Assembly: GCA_009777715.1 (NCBI GenBank)
Contig: WRLH01000009.1
Span: 30,323 to 94,322, forward strand
Source: Lachnospiraceae bacterium
GTDB taxonomy: Bacteria; Bacillota; Clostridia; Lachnospirales; Lachnospiraceae
Length of the DNA stretch: 64,000 nucleotides
Reading direction: 5' to 3'
Under the pieces are notes generated by a model. That model was not told the origin of the DNA and did no database searches. It saw nothing but the letters and a program-made list of their open reading frames with translations. The stretch's first letter is position 1, and each line of letters opens with the position of its first letter. Positions 1 through 9,074 of this stretch are shown one piece after another. Both the position numbers and the translations under genes were made by a program.

Positions 1-729
1 TTCCATGCCGGGATTTAGGTCAAGATATGCACTGCGTAAAGATTGCATCAGCGGGTCAACTGAGGTAGAGCCGCCGACTTTTAGCGTTCCGGTCAAGCCG
101 CTGGGGGCATAGTCAGAAGCGTTGTCAACTGCTTCAATCCATCTTGCGCCAGAAATTTCTTGTCCCTGTGCGGAAAGCATGAACTCAATGAAATCTTTGA
201 CTAGCTCGTCCTCTAGTTTTTCTTCATTAACACAGACAAGGAAAGGCCGTTGGATTGCGTAGCTTCCATCTTTAATAGTTTCGGCGGAGGGGGTAACTCC
301 GTCAATATTAACCGTTTTGATCCTGTCGTTTAATGAACCTAAGGAAATATAGCTGATGGCGAACTCGTTGCCTTCGACTCCGGCAATAATTTCATTGGTT
401 TCAGTTTTTACGGCTGCATCACCATACATATCATCGCCAACTCCGGTAATGCTGACAAAAGCGTCACGTGTTCCGCTGCCGTCCTCGCGGGTAAACAGGC
501 TGATGATACGGGTGTCATCAAATCCAGAATCGGCATTGGTTTCATTTGCTGCAGTATTGTCGGTCGTGGCAGTGCTGTCAGTAGCGGCAGTGCTGTCGGT
601 GCTTGTGTTACTTGGGGTTACGGTATTGCTTTCATTGTTCGTGTTGCTTGGTGTTTCGCTTCCACAGGCTGTGAGCATAGACAGCACCAGCAGGCTGCTT
701 AAAGCTAAACATAGGGTCTTTTTGATCAT
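1..729 (-). CDS. pstS: PstS-like phosphate-binding lipoprotein, 3' part outside the window
   Basis: Periplasmic-binding-type lipoprotein of the PstS family, which captures phosphate for the PstCAB importer. Only the first 243 codons are in the window; the gene runs off the left edge. Residues 1-22 form a lipoprotein signal ending in a Leu-Thr-Ala-Cys lipobox, followed by a Ser/Thr/Asn-rich linker. A stretch with GSGTRDAF and IKDGSYAIQRP matches the C-terminal half of a PstS domain, and near residue 230 GGSTSVDPLMQSL matches the start of a second PstS domain, so this is probably a two-domain PstS. The ATG at 727-729 was chosen because a GGAGG lies just upstream. The family assignment is strong; phosphate as ligand is inferred from the family. 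Confidence 0.85.
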   Translation of the reverse strand, partial: MIKKTLCLALSSLLVLSMLTACGSETPSNTNNESNTVTPSNTSTDSTAATDSTATTDNTAANETNADSGFDDTRIISLFTREDGSGTRDAFVSITGVGDDMYGDAAVKTETNEIIAGVEGNEFAISYISLGSLNDRIKTVNIDGVTPSAETIKDGSYAIQRPFLVCVNEEKLEDELVKDFIEFMLSAQGQEISGARWIEAVDNASDYAPSGLTGTLKVGGSTSVDPLMQSLRSAYLDLNPGME

Positions 730-828
730 TTTGGTTTTCCTCCATATTTTTGGGTTCTGATGTACTAACGCTAAGTATACATGAACAATGTAAATTCCAA
801 AGACAGGGGAATGTAAAAGTTAGGTAAA

Positions 829-851
829 AAAATCGCCGCTGAAAAGCGGCG
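829..851 (-). terminator. Rho-independent terminator of the rnf operon
   Basis: Read on the minus strand, a 7-bp stem CGCCGCT/AGCGGCG with a TTTC loop is followed by ATTTTTTTA. It lies 35 bp beyond the rnfB stop codon and ends the rnfCDGEAB transcript before the pstS gene. Confidence 0.85.
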
Positions 852-885
852 CTAAAAATCATAAATGATTCTTTATTTAAGTGTT

Positions 886-1677
886 TTACGCAATCCCCCC
901 AATACATTTGGTCATACATATCTCGGCACAATGGCCGCAGTTAGTACATTTTTCGGGATTGATGACGGCAAGGTTTTCTTCCATTGTGATTGCGGATTCC
1001 GGGCATTCACGGACACATTTGGTGCAAGCAAGGCAGCCTTTTGAGCATTTTTTCCTGACGACCCCGCCTTTTTCGTGATTCTGGCATAATACAATCGGAA
1101 CGGCAAGATTTTCTTCGATGGTAATGATTTGGTTCGGGCAAACTTTTACGCAAATACCGCAGCCAATACAATTTGCGTTAACTTTGGCAAGATTATTCTC
1201 AATGCAGATCGCGTCACTAGGGCAGACGTTTTTGCAGTCCCCATATCCCAGACAGCCATATGTGCAAGCACCTTGGCCGCCGAAAATTTCTGTTGCGGCA
1301 TAACAAGTCTTAATGCCGGCATAATCCATTTTGACCTGCTGGGCTTCTGAATCGCCCAAGCAACGGACAACAGCAAGCTTTTTAAGCACCGTGCCGCTTT
1401 CGACTCCCATAATCCTGCTTAATTCTCCTGCCACAGAAGCACCGCCCGGAGTGCAAAGATTTGTTTTGATCGCCGGATCTTTAACTAACGCTTCGGCATA
1501 ACCTGCACAGCCGGGGTAACCGCAAGCACCGCAATTAGAGCCGGGCAGAGAGCTTTTTAACGCTGTTACTCTTTCATCTGCTTTCACATACATAACCTTT
1601 GAAGAGATACAAAGTAACACCGCACAGGCAACTCCGATTGCTGTCACGGAAAAAACCGCCATAAAAATTGTGTCCAT
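886..1677 (-). CDS. rnfB: Rnf complex subunit RnfB
   Basis: Iron-sulfur subunit of the membrane Rnf complex, which passes electrons from reduced ferredoxin to NAD+ and pumps Na+ or H+. An N-terminal membrane helix (about residues 5-28) is followed by the RnfB cysteine cluster CGACGYPGC near residue 50 and by several CxxCxxCxxxCP [4Fe-4S] motifs between about residue 135 and the C-terminus, including CIGCGICVKVCP and CTNCGHCAEIC. At 263 residues it is of clostridial type, with additional ferredoxin clusters. It is the last gene of rnfCDGEAB and starts 10 bp after rnfA. Confidence 0.97.
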   Translation of the reverse strand: MDTIFMAVFSVTAIGVACAVLLCISSKVMYVKADERVTALKSSLPGSNCGACGYPGCAGYAEALVKDPAIKTNLCTPGGASVAGELSRIMGVESGTVLKKLAVVRCLGDSEAQQVKMDYAGIKTCYAATEIFGGQGACTYGCLGYGDCKNVCPSDAICIENNLAKVNANCIGCGICVKVCPNQIITIEENLAVPIVLCQNHEKGGVVRKKCSKGCLACTKCVRECPESAITMEENLAVINPEKCTNCGHCAEICMTKCIGGIA

Positions 1678-1686
1678 AAAAATCTC

Positions 1687-2283
1687 CTATCCGAAGAGGT
1701 TTTCAATCACTCCGCTAAATCCAAAAAACGATATCGAAAGTATCGCCGCCGCGATTAAGGTAAGCGGAGCTCCCTTAAAGCTTTCCGGCGGGTCAGCATT
1801 TTCGGTATGCTTGCGAATACCGGAAAAAAGCACCATGGCAAGCAAGAATCCAACTCCAGCCCCAAGGGAATTAAATATTGATTCAACAAGGGTATAATTT
1901 TCCTTGACATTCATTAAGGCAACTGCGAAAATCGCGCAATTCGTTGTCATCAATGGTAAATAAACACCCAATGACAGATAAAGTGCCGGGATATATTTTT
2001 TCAGCACAATTTCCATAAACTGGACCAACGCCGCAATAATTAAGACAAAAACAATTGTTTGCAGATATCCTAAATCATTCGGCGTCAGCAAATAGATTTG
2101 GATTGGCCATGTGACAATCGTTGCAAGGACCATGACAAACAAAACGGCAAAGCCCATTCCCGCAGAACTTTTAATGTCTTTGGAAACCCCAAGAAACGGA
2201 CAGATCCCCAAAAACTGAATTAAGACAAAATTATTGACGACTGCGGCACTGACTAATATTACGATTAATCCCTCAAAGCTCAT
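1687..2283 (-). CDS. rnfA: Rnf complex membrane subunit RnfA
   Basis: Integral membrane subunit of Rnf, homologous to NqrE, with about six helices; it belongs to the ion-translocating part of the complex. The NNFVLIQFLGICPFLG segment near the N-terminus and the mid-protein LMTTNCAI motif are family signatures; in this family the cysteines bind iron-sulfur. The start ATG at 2281-2283 is chosen over an upstream in-frame ATG because AAAGGAGG lies at proper distance. That ATG overlaps the rnfE stop as ATGA, so translation is probably coupled. Length is 198 residues, as expected. Confidence 0.96.
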   Translation of the reverse strand: MSFEGLIVILVSAAVVNNFVLIQFLGICPFLGVSKDIKSSAGMGFAVLFVMVLATIVTWPIQIYLLTPNDLGYLQTIVFVLIIAALVQFMEIVLKKYIPALYLSLGVYLPLMTTNCAIFAVALMNVKENYTLVESIFNSLGAGVGFLLAMVLFSGIRKHTENADPPESFKGAPLTLIAAAILSISFFGFSGVIENLFG

Positions 2284-2939
2284 GATAAAGTACCTCCTTT
2301 TCCGCAAGCCTTTGCTTGGGGACAGCCCTTACAGCCGAACTCATTCCTCGTTCCTGTTTTGGAAAATTTATTTACAACTGCGACTAAGAAGCCAAATACC
2401 ACAAACCCGCCCGGGGCTAAAGTCAAAATAGGAATGTTATTGCTGATCAGAATCGGGATTTCAATGCCAAACCATGTTCCGCTTCCAAAAATTTCCCTTA
2501 CCGAAGCAATTAAAAGCAGGGCTAAGGTAAAGCCAGCCCCCATTCCAATTGCGTCAAGCAAAGATTTAAAGGCATTGTTTTTATTTGCAAATACTTCCGC
2601 CCGCCCAAAGATGACGCAATTGGTCGCAATGAGCGGAAGAAAAATACCTAATGCTTGGTACAGGGTATAAGCATAGGCTTCAACAATCATTTGGACAAGG
2701 GTAACAAAGCCGGAAATCAAAACGATATAACAAGGAATCCGCACTTTATCCGGAATAACATTACGTAAAAGTGATATTGCAAGATTGGAGCAGACCAGCA
2801 CAAAAGTTGTCGCAATCCCCATCCCAAGGGCATTTTCGGCTTGGGTTGAGACAGCAAGGGCCGGGCATAAACCAAGAAGCAGGATCAAAACCGGATTTTC
2901 TTTGACGATTCCTCTCATAAATATAGAAAAATTATTCAT
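2280..2939 (-). CDS. rnfE: Rnf complex membrane subunit RnfE
   Basis: Integral membrane subunit of the Rnf complex, homologous to NqrD and paralogous to RnfA. Family signatures are KENPVLILLLGLCPALAVST near the N-terminus and LPLIATNCVIFGRAE in the middle. The C-terminus ends in a short soluble tail with three cysteines (GCKGCPQAKACGKGG), which goes beyond the membrane core. GGGAGG precedes the ATG. The stop codon overlaps the rnfA start. Confidence 0.96.
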   Translation of the reverse strand: MNNFSIFMRGIVKENPVLILLLGLCPALAVSTQAENALGMGIATTFVLVCSNLAISLLRNVIPDKVRIPCYIVLISGFVTLVQMIVEAYAYTLYQALGIFLPLIATNCVIFGRAEVFANKNNAFKSLLDAIGMGAGFTLALLLIASVREIFGSGTWFGIEIPILISNNIPILTLAPGGFVVFGFLVAVVNKFSKTGTRNEFGCKGCPQAKACGKGGTLS

Positions 2940-2960
2940 TGCTTCCTCCCAAACGATTTA

Positions 2961-3467
2961 TTATTTAATAATTTCAAAAGCTAAAAAAGCGTCCGAAATG
3001 CCTTTTTTGTAAGCATTCGAAGTAATTGTCGCGCCGGATATAGCGTCAATCCCGGCAAGGCTTACATCTTTTCCGATGTATTCCGGCTGCATATTAAAGA
3101 CCGGGTCAGAAATTCCTTTTGTTTCTGTATGCGACAAAGTAAGGGTATTGATAATTAATCCTTGAGGATCAATCCCGCAAATAATGGTTATTTCCCCGCC
3201 GTAACCAAAGGTAGTGACAATAAAGATAAAGCCAGTATTGTTACTGGTAGTATAAGCTTCCACAATTGATTCTGGCAGTCCTTCATTTGACAAGAGGACA
3301 AATTCGTCCGCACCGGGAATGATTTCCCGCATTGCCAGCTCTGCCCTTTCGGCGGCGGCTTCCGAGACAATTGGGTATGTAACATGGTTTATCAAAGCTA
3401 ATGCACCTGACATGACTAAGCAAATAACCGCTAAGACAATGACGGGCAGAACAAAATCTTTTTTCAT
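2961..3467 (-). CDS. rnfG: Rnf complex flavin subunit RnfG
   Basis: Extracytoplasmic Rnf subunit that carries covalently bound FMN. One N-terminal membrane anchor (residues 7-27) is followed by an FMN-binding domain. The flavinylation motif SGAT occurs near the C-terminus (DAISGATITSNA), where the threonine receives FMN from an ApbE enzyme; an apbE gene lies 3 kb upstream in this cluster. 168 residues is slightly short for the family but complete. Confidence 0.95.
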   Translation of the reverse strand: MKKDFVLPVIVLAVICLVMSGALALINHVTYPIVSEAAAERAELAMREIIPGADEFVLLSNEGLPESIVEAYTTSNNTGFIFIVTTFGYGGEITIICGIDPQGLIINTLTLSHTETKGISDPVFNMQPEYIGKDVSLAGIDAISGATITSNAYKKGISDAFLAFEIIK

Positions 3468-3494
3468 ATCTTAATCCCTGCTCCTTTCAGCCTT

Positions 3495-4448
3495 TTATTT
3501 CCCGCCTAATGGCTTTGTCAACGTAAATTTATTGATATAAGGCACTAACATATTCATAAATAAAATGGCAAAAGATACGCCCTCAGGGTAGTTGCCGTAT
3601 AGCCGGATAACCACCGTAAAAATGCCGCAGCCGATTCCGAAAATGACCCTGCCTTTATTCGTTTGCGGCGTGGTCGGATAATCAGTTGCCATAAAAAACG
3701 CGCCTAAAATGAGCCCGCCGCCAAAAAGGTGGTACGGCACAAGTGATAAGTCGCCAAGAATCGCCGCGAGAATAACCGTTGTTGCAATAAAGGCAAGCGG
3801 AACGTGCCAGGTAATAATACGGCGGCAAAGCAGGTATATCCCGCCAATCAAAAGGGCAACTGAGCTTGTCTCGCCAAGGCTTCCGCCCCTGGTCCCGATT
3901 ACCATATTAAGGAGATGGGGCAAGGATTCAAAGTCGCCCCTTGACATCAGCATGAGCGGAGTCGCGGCGGAAACGCCATCCGGGATAATAGAGGTTGCCG
4001 AAGACACCACATCTGGGATATGTACCCAAGTGGTCATGGTCGTGGAAAAAGCAAGGAACATGACCACCCGCGCCGTTATGGCCGGGTTGGCAAAATTTTT
4101 GCCGATTCCGCCGAATAGCTGTTTTACAAGGACAATTGCAACCGCACAGCCAAAGACAGCTTGCCAAAGGGGGATTGTGACCGGAAGATTGTAAGCAAGA
4201 AGCACGCCCGTGACACAGGCGGAATAATCATTAATTGTCACTGGTTTCTTAAGCGCCTTTTGATAAAGCCACTCAAAAAAGACGCAGGAAATTACACAAA
4301 CGCTAGTGACAAGGGCTGCTCTTGGCCCGAAGATAAAAACCGCAGCAATAAAAGCCGGAACAAGCGCGATTAAGACATCAATCATGATCCTGTTTGTCGT
4401 GATTTTGTCACGGATATGGGGTGAAAATGAGACTATCTTGTTATCCAT
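3495..4448 (-). CDS. rnfD: Rnf complex membrane subunit RnfD
   Basis: Integral membrane Rnf subunit, homologous to NqrB, with many predicted helices and about 317 residues. The GVSAATPL segment near residue 160 corresponds to the region where RnfD proteins carry a phosphoester-linked FMN on threonine. GGIGKNFANPAITARVVMF is a clear RnfD/NqrB signature. It lies between rnfC and rnfG with gaps of 17 and 27 bp, so the genes are one operon. Confidence 0.96.
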   Translation of the reverse strand: MDNKIVSFSPHIRDKITTNRIMIDVLIALVPAFIAAVFIFGPRAALVTSVCVISCVFFEWLYQKALKKPVTINDYSACVTGVLLAYNLPVTIPLWQAVFGCAVAIVLVKQLFGGIGKNFANPAITARVVMFLAFSTTMTTWVHIPDVVSSATSIIPDGVSAATPLMLMSRGDFESLPHLLNMVIGTRGGSLGETSSVALLIGGIYLLCRRIITWHVPLAFIATTVILAAILGDLSLVPYHLFGGGLILGAFFMATDYPTTPQTNKGRVIFGIGCGIFTVVIRLYGNYPEGVSFAILFMNMLVPYINKFTLTKPLGGK

Positions 4449-4465
4449 TTAAATACCTTCCCAAG

Positions 4466-5758
4466 TTACTTTTTTTCCCACAACATTTTTTTCGATAAAG
4501 TCATTACTTGTGCCAGCGGCCGTTTCGCCGGGCATAAATATGAACAGCTGGCGCATTCCAAACACATATTTACTTTATATTCTTTAAGTAAATCTATTTT
4601 CCCCAGTTCATAGGCTTCTTCTATATAAGAGGGCATTAAATTGACCGGGCATTTCGAAATACAGCGGCCGCATTTTATGCAAGGGGAGGGCGAGGGGGGA
4701 AGCGCGTCTTTTTCGGAAAGGGCAAGAATGGCATTGGTGATTTTCTCGACCGGGATGTCAGAACTGGGAACAGCTTTACCCATCATCGGGCCGCCGTGGA
4801 TAATTTTTTTCACGTCATCTTTTAGCCCGCCGCAGAAATCAAATAATAAACGGAACGGAGTGCCGATTGGGGCAATGACATTTTTGGGATTCTTGACTGC
4901 CGAGCCATCAACGGTCACACATCTTGAAACCAAAGGCAAGCCCGTTTTTATGTATTCGGCAAAAACAGCCACCGTCGTACAGTTTACGACAATGCAGCCA
5001 ACATCAGTTAAGCGCGCGCCTTCCGGCACAATCCGCCCTGTAATATTGTAAACAAGGACTTTTCGTTCTCCCTGCGGATAAAGAGAGGGTAGTTCATGAA
5101 CGGAAATTCCCGCCATGCCTTGGCAAAGCTCGTTTAATTTCTTGATTGCTTCTGGTTTGTTGTTTTCTATGCCGATAATGACATCTTTTGGCCCTAAATA
5201 CTCTTTCAGCATTTGGGCGCCCTTAAAGACATATTCTGTTTTATCAACCATCGTTCTGGTATCAGAAGTGATATAAGGCTCACATTCTGCACCGTTAATC
5301 AGAATGTAGTCAAGATTTGTTCCTTCTCTTAGCGTCAGCTTCGGCGCGGTCGGATAACCTGCACCGCCAAGGCCAACAACGCCGCTATCCCCAACAGCCT
5401 TGATAAATTCCTCTGTATTCGTAACGCTGGGCGGGGCAACTCCCTCAAAAACCGTCTGATTGCCGTCAGAAGCGATGACAATTGAAACCGCTTTTTGGCC
5501 AGTAATAATGTCATGGGTATCAATTGCTTTTATTTTTCCTGAGACGCTTGCATGAACCGGTGAAGAAACTCTTCCCTCTGCCTCGCCAATCAACTGGCCG
5601 ACTTTCACTTCATCGCCGACCTTGACCACCGGATTCGCTGGTTTTCCGCTGTGCATTTGCATTGGAAGACGCACTTCAAAAGGGGTGGGAAGCTTGTCCG
5701 GCATATACCCGGCTGTGTTTTTGAAATGCGGCACAGGCAGGCCGTTTATCTTTCTCAT
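4466..5758 (-). CDS. rnfC: Rnf complex subunit RnfC (NADH-binding side)
   Basis: Peripheral subunit of Rnf that binds NADH and FMN and two [4Fe-4S] clusters. It has a Gly-rich GLGGAGYPTAPKL nucleotide/flavin loop near residue 130, as in NuoF-like proteins. Two ferredoxin motifs near the C-terminus are CIKCGRCISKCP and CLECASCSYLCP. It is the first gene of rnfCDGEAB, the usual clostridial order. A well-formed promoter lies about 100 bp upstream, so it can be transcribed apart from the apbE genes further upstream. Confidence 0.96.
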   Translation of the reverse strand: MRKINGLPVPHFKNTAGYMPDKLPTPFEVRLPMQMHSGKPANPVVKVGDEVKVGQLIGEAEGRVSSPVHASVSGKIKAIDTHDIITGQKAVSIVIASDGNQTVFEGVAPPSVTNTEEFIKAVGDSGVVGLGGAGYPTAPKLTLREGTNLDYILINGAECEPYITSDTRTMVDKTEYVFKGAQMLKEYLGPKDVIIGIENNKPEAIKKLNELCQGMAGISVHELPSLYPQGERKVLVYNITGRIVPEGARLTDVGCIVVNCTTVAVFAEYIKTGLPLVSRCVTVDGSAVKNPKNVIAPIGTPFRLLFDFCGGLKDDVKKIIHGGPMMGKAVPSSDIPVEKITNAILALSEKDALPPSPSPCIKCGRCISKCPVNLMPSYIEEAYELGKIDLLKEYKVNMCLECASCSYLCPAKRPLAQVMTLSKKMLWEKK

Positions 5759-5802
5759 TAGGTGAGTACTCCTTTAACATTCTTGCTAGAACTACTTAAA
5801 AC

Positions 5803-5884
5803 AACACGCACGAGCCAAGTAAAGCCTTGCAAAAATCGATACGTCAGCATTGATTATTATAGCATGATTTATGGCAAAAGTCAA
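5803..5884 (-). promoter_or_regulatory. rnfC promoter with dispersed TGACGTATCGA repeat (copy A)
   Basis: On the minus strand TTGACT (5884-5879), a 17-bp spacer and TATAAT (5861-5856) form a near-consensus promoter. The -35 box overlaps the stop codon of the upstream Gx transporter gene. The initially transcribed region carries CTGACGTATCGA and, 20 bp later, ACTTGGCTCGTGCGTGT. The same two blocks in the same order follow the -10 box of two other transcription units in this window (52823-53002 and 63689-63741). Confidence 0.8.
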
Positions 5885-6399
5885 TATGTGGCTTTAATAA
5901 AAGCAGAAATCCTCGGCCGGACAGCTTTCGCAAGAAGCCCGATTATTATTCCCGATATCGTCCCTGCGATTAGCAAAAGCGGCAGATATAAAAGAATGCC
6001 CCAAGTGCCAAAGATGAACCGCGCCACCAATATCTGCCCCAGATTATGGAAAGCTGCCCCGGCAACGCTTACCCCGATAATGCTCAAATTCTTTACCTTG
6101 ATAAGCAAAACCATCACCAGCAAACTGGCAAGCGAGCCAGCCAAACTATAAAATAAAGCTATCATACTGCCCGCCAATAATGCTGTTGTCAAGCACTTTA
6201 AAACAATTAGCAATAATGTATCGCGAGGGGGAAAAGTATAGAGCGAAATAACAATCGCCAGATTCGCAAGGCCAAGCCGCATTCCCGGTGCAATTCCATC
6301 TAACATTATCATTCGTTCAGCCAGGCCAATGACAATTGTAAATGCCAGCAAAATACCTAAAAGGCTTAATCTTTTTACTTTTTCGTGGTTAGTATGCAA
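5881..6399 (-). CDS. Gx transporter family membrane protein (heptaprenyl diphosphate synthase component I-like)
   Basis: Small hydrophobic protein of the Gx transporter / Hpre_diP_synt_I family, with about five helices and the sequence GLANLAIVISLY; the family is often found with Rnf and ApbE genes. Its substrate is unproven and the name comes from an old association with prenyl synthesis. I place the start at a TTG (6399) preceded by AAAGGGGG, which overlaps the end of the NusG-II gene by 11 bp; an ATG at 6429 would add 10 residues but has no ribosome binding site. Cotranscription with apbE is likely. Confidence 0.75.
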   Translation of the reverse strand: MHTNHEKVKRLSLLGILLAFTIVIGLAERMIMLDGIAPGMRLGLANLAIVISLYTFPPRDTLLLIVLKCLTTALLAGSMIALFYSLAGSLASLLVMVLLIKVKNLSIIGVSVAGAAFHNLGQILVARFIFGTWGILLYLPLLLIAGTISGIIIGLLAKAVRPRISAFIKATY

Positions 6400-6763
6400 T
6401 CGCGTCAATCCCCCTTTCCGCTTGGCCATTAAGCCGTACCAAAACCCGATGGGGCAGACAGATGAGCATTTGCCCCGGATGGTAAAATTTTCCAGATTTG
6501 ACACAGATTTGCGATTGACAATTTGCCTCGGTAAAATATATTCCGTCAGCTTCAATCCTTAAGATATTATAACCTTTCTCACCGCTATGGATTGTTATCT
6601 CATCAACTCCTTGCGCCAGAGGGATAATGTCGCTTAACTCCCCGGCAAGATAAATTTCTGCCGTCATGCTTTGATATTTGGTATTTGTTCCATATAAAAG
6701 AGCCGCTCCGATTAAAGCAGGTAAGAGGACGGTTAAGATGATGTAAAGGTCGGCTTTTTTCAC
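6389..6763 (-). CDS. NusG domain II-containing exported protein
   Basis: A 124-residue protein with an N-terminal membrane anchor (residues 6-24) and an extracytoplasmic NusG domain II fold, marked by GYNILRIEADGIYF and by a CQSQICVKSG segment with an ICLPHRVLVRL end. Such proteins are encoded beside apbE and rnf in many Clostridia. Their role is not known; association with flavinylation or the Rnf complex is an inference from neighbours. It begins 8 bp after apbE ends. Confidence 0.85.
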   Translation of the reverse strand: MKKADLYIILTVLLPALIGAALLYGTNTKYQSMTAEIYLAGELSDIIPLAQGVDEITIHSGEKGYNILRIEADGIYFTEANCQSQICVKSGKFYHPGQMLICLPHRVLVRLNGQAERGIDAIAY

Positions 6764-6771
6764 ATTTCTCC

Positions 6772-7833
6772 CTATCTTAATGAATAATCCGGGTGCAGAA
6801 TAGTTATAACCTCCCGCAATCCATCAGTAACATATATTTCTTTTTCTGTGGTGATAAATATCGCTTCATACCCCGCTAATCCATTTATCATTTTCAAGCC
6901 TTTTTCCATGCCCATGACAAAACCAGCTGTCGAAAGAGCGTCAGCCCAAACCGGGTCAGGCGAAACCACCGTAACCGAAAGCAAGCCGCTATCCGCCGGA
7001 TAACCTGTGGCCGGGTCCAAAATATGGTGGTACTTAATTCCCCCCTGTTCAAAATAACGCTCGTAACCGCCTGAGGTCATCACGCAAAGATCAGCAACTT
7101 CAACCAAACAAACAAGGCTATTATCCCCGGCCAGCGGCGTTTTAATTGCAATCCGCCAATTTGACCCATCGGGTTTTTGCCCGGCTGCATAAATGTCCCC
7201 GCCGAAATCCAAAAGCGCATTGCGGACGCCATTTCCCAAAAGGATATCCCTCACAAGGCTCAAAGCTTGTCCTTTCGCAATCGCACCTAAATCAATTTTC
7301 ATGTTTTCCCCTAAATAAACCATCTTTTTATCCGGGAAAGATATCTGCTCATAACCAACATAATTAAGCTTTTGATTAATATCCGCTCGTGAGGGCAATA
7401 TTGCAAAATGGCCATCTTCTTTCCATAATTCCATTACCGGGCCGATTGAGATATCAAAAGCACCAGCCGTAATTTCCGAAAAATAAACCGAGAGCTTTAG
7501 TAAGTCATAAATATCATCCGCAACCGAAAAAGCACTACCAGCATTGTCATTCAAAAGAGAAATTTCACTTTCTGCTCTGTCAATTGACATATTAACTGAC
7601 ATCCGTGCCTCAAGCGCAGATATTGTTTCAAAACATTGGCTGAATAAGTCATCAGAAATATCATCATATGTTGAAATAGTAATTGCCGTGCCTAGCAAGC
7701 CATCCTTAGTGACTGACTGTAATTCGCCACGGCCGCTGTCCCTATCCCCAAAAAAGAATTGCGGTGCTGCCTTTTTGCAGCCAGATAAAATTAGTGCTAA
7801 AATTAAAACAAATAATAAAATGCTTTTTTGCAT
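6772..7833 (-). CDS. apbE: FAD:protein FMN transferase (ApbE), lipoprotein
   Basis: Transfers FMN from FAD to a threonine of target proteins, here most likely RnfG and RnfD encoded downstream. The N-terminus is a lipoprotein signal with LSGC lipobox (Cys 19). The ApbE domain follows, with DLGAIAKGQALSLVRDIL and LLDFGGDIYAAG near the middle, and MTSGGYERYFEQGGIKYHHILDPATGYPA, a region with the metal and FAD ligands, near residue 250. Length of 353 fits the family. First gene of the upstream part of the rnf cluster. Confidence 0.95.
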   Translation of the reverse strand: MQKSILLFVLILALILSGCKKAAPQFFFGDRDSGRGELQSVTKDGLLGTAITISTYDDISDDLFSQCFETISALEARMSVNMSIDRAESEISLLNDNAGSAFSVADDIYDLLKLSVYFSEITAGAFDISIGPVMELWKEDGHFAILPSRADINQKLNYVGYEQISFPDKKMVYLGENMKIDLGAIAKGQALSLVRDILLGNGVRNALLDFGGDIYAAGQKPDGSNWRIAIKTPLAGDNSLVCLVEVADLCVMTSGGYERYFEQGGIKYHHILDPATGYPADSGLLSVTVVSPDPVWADALSTAGFVMGMEKGLKMINGLAGYEAIFITTEKEIYVTDGLREVITILHPDYSLR

Positions 7834-7878
7834 AATTGGCTACGCCTTTGCTTTACTGTAAATCAACAATCTTAGCAA

Positions 7879-7907
7879 AGTATAGCAAAATTTGCGCAAA
7901 AAAACAA
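7879..7907 (-). promoter_or_regulatory. Promoter of apbE
   Basis: Minus strand TTGTTT (7907-7902), 17-bp spacer, TATACT (7884-7879), about 45 bp before the apbE start. It lies just past the end of the CotS-like gene. Confidence 0.65.
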
Positions 7908-7913
7908 GATTTA

Positions 7914-8894
7914 TTATAGAAAGCTCCCTTTATATCTTGCCAAAAATTTCTGCTTTTCTTTCTCCTGCTCGATTAACTTTTCTAGTTTTTCAAGATTTTT
8001 TCCTGAAATCCACGCTTTGCCGGAATTATAATAAAAATTGACGATTTTCCAGAATTTTTCCGGGTAAGCCAGGCGGTAATAAAGCTGGATATGGTCTGCG
8101 TTTGTCATTTTCCGCTCTTCTATGTATGCTTTTACCAAGCCATCACCAATTGCTTCCGACCAATTGCTTTTTTCCAAAAGTTTGCGCATAAAGAGGTATA
8201 AGTCACGGACTGGATTGTCAATTACGCATTTCTCAAAGTTAATCAAACTCATTTTTCCGCCGCTTAATAAAATATTATGGTATTGATAATCACCGTGGCA
8301 CACTATTCCGGGTTCATCTTTTAATTCATTGATAAAGAACCGCAGTTCTTCCGTTATTTGCAGGGCAAAATTGAGAAAATAATCATATGCCTGCATAAGC
8401 TTTAACTCAAAGTCAGATTTTTGGCCTTTTTCCTTTAAAAACTTTCTGACCCTTTTTAGTTCTTTATTATGCTTGTCAAATTCTATATCAATCTGAAAAG
8501 GCGTTTTGCCAGCCAAGATGTCAGTCCCGCGAAGATCCGATACCTGATGCAGCGAAGCCAGTGTTTTCACTGCCATTTTGCACTCTTCCATATCACGGAC
8601 ATTGCACTCCCTGCCCTCAAACCAAGTTTTCAAAATATGGGGGGTCTCGTCATGGTCGTTTATTAATAACAAGCCCTCTTTCGTTTTCAAAATGCTCTCG
8701 ACTTTTATTCCCGATTTTTCTTTGACATGGTTAAGCAAAGAATCTTGGAAATTGACTTTTTCGCGTGAGCCAAGATACTCTTTAAAAATCAGAGTGCCGC
8801 GGTTTGTTTCACAAAGAATAGCGCCTCGTCCTTTCCAAGTCCGAAGCACTTCTATGTCATAGTTTTCAAGTAAACTGACAGCTCTGTCATTCAC
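7914..8894 (-). CDS. CotS-type spore coat / aminoglycoside-phosphotransferase family protein
   Basis: Kinase-like protein of the CotS/YsxE family, within the APH/choline kinase fold. The Brenner motif VCHGDYQYHNILL is intact, but the following metal-binding DFD/DFE motif reads INFEK, so catalysis may be altered, as in some CotS proteins. A C-terminal helical part ends in a lysine-rich stretch. I choose the GTG at 8892-8894 because GGGGAGG lies 7 bp upstream; the upstream ATG at 8936 lacks a ribosome binding site. It points to a spore-forming lineage but does not prove sporulation. Confidence 0.8.
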   Translation of the reverse strand: MNDRAVSLLENYDIEVLRTWKGRGAILCETNRGTLIFKEYLGSREKVNFQDSLLNHVKEKSGIKVESILKTKEGLLLINDHDETPHILKTWFEGRECNVRDMEECKMAVKTLASLHQVSDLRGTDILAGKTPFQIDIEFDKHNKELKRVRKFLKEKGQKSDFELKLMQAYDYFLNFALQITEELRFFINELKDEPGIVCHGDYQYHNILLSGGKMSLINFEKCVIDNPVRDLYLFMRKLLEKSNWSEAIGDGLVKAYIEERKMTNADHIQLYYRLAYPEKFWKIVNFYYNSGKAWISGKNLEKLEKLIEQEKEKQKFLARYKGSFL

Positions 8895-9074
8895 AGGATT
8901 ACCTCCCCACATAAGTGCAAAAACATAGATGTTCAATCCTATCCGCCACCCTAAATCTGGCGGAGGCGATTGAGATATATGCTATTTTATGTGGACAGAG
9001 GTGTTAGTATTACTTAAATTGGTTATGGAAGCTGTTAATAAGAGGAACTCACATTAGAGTGGGTTTGGGCTGTG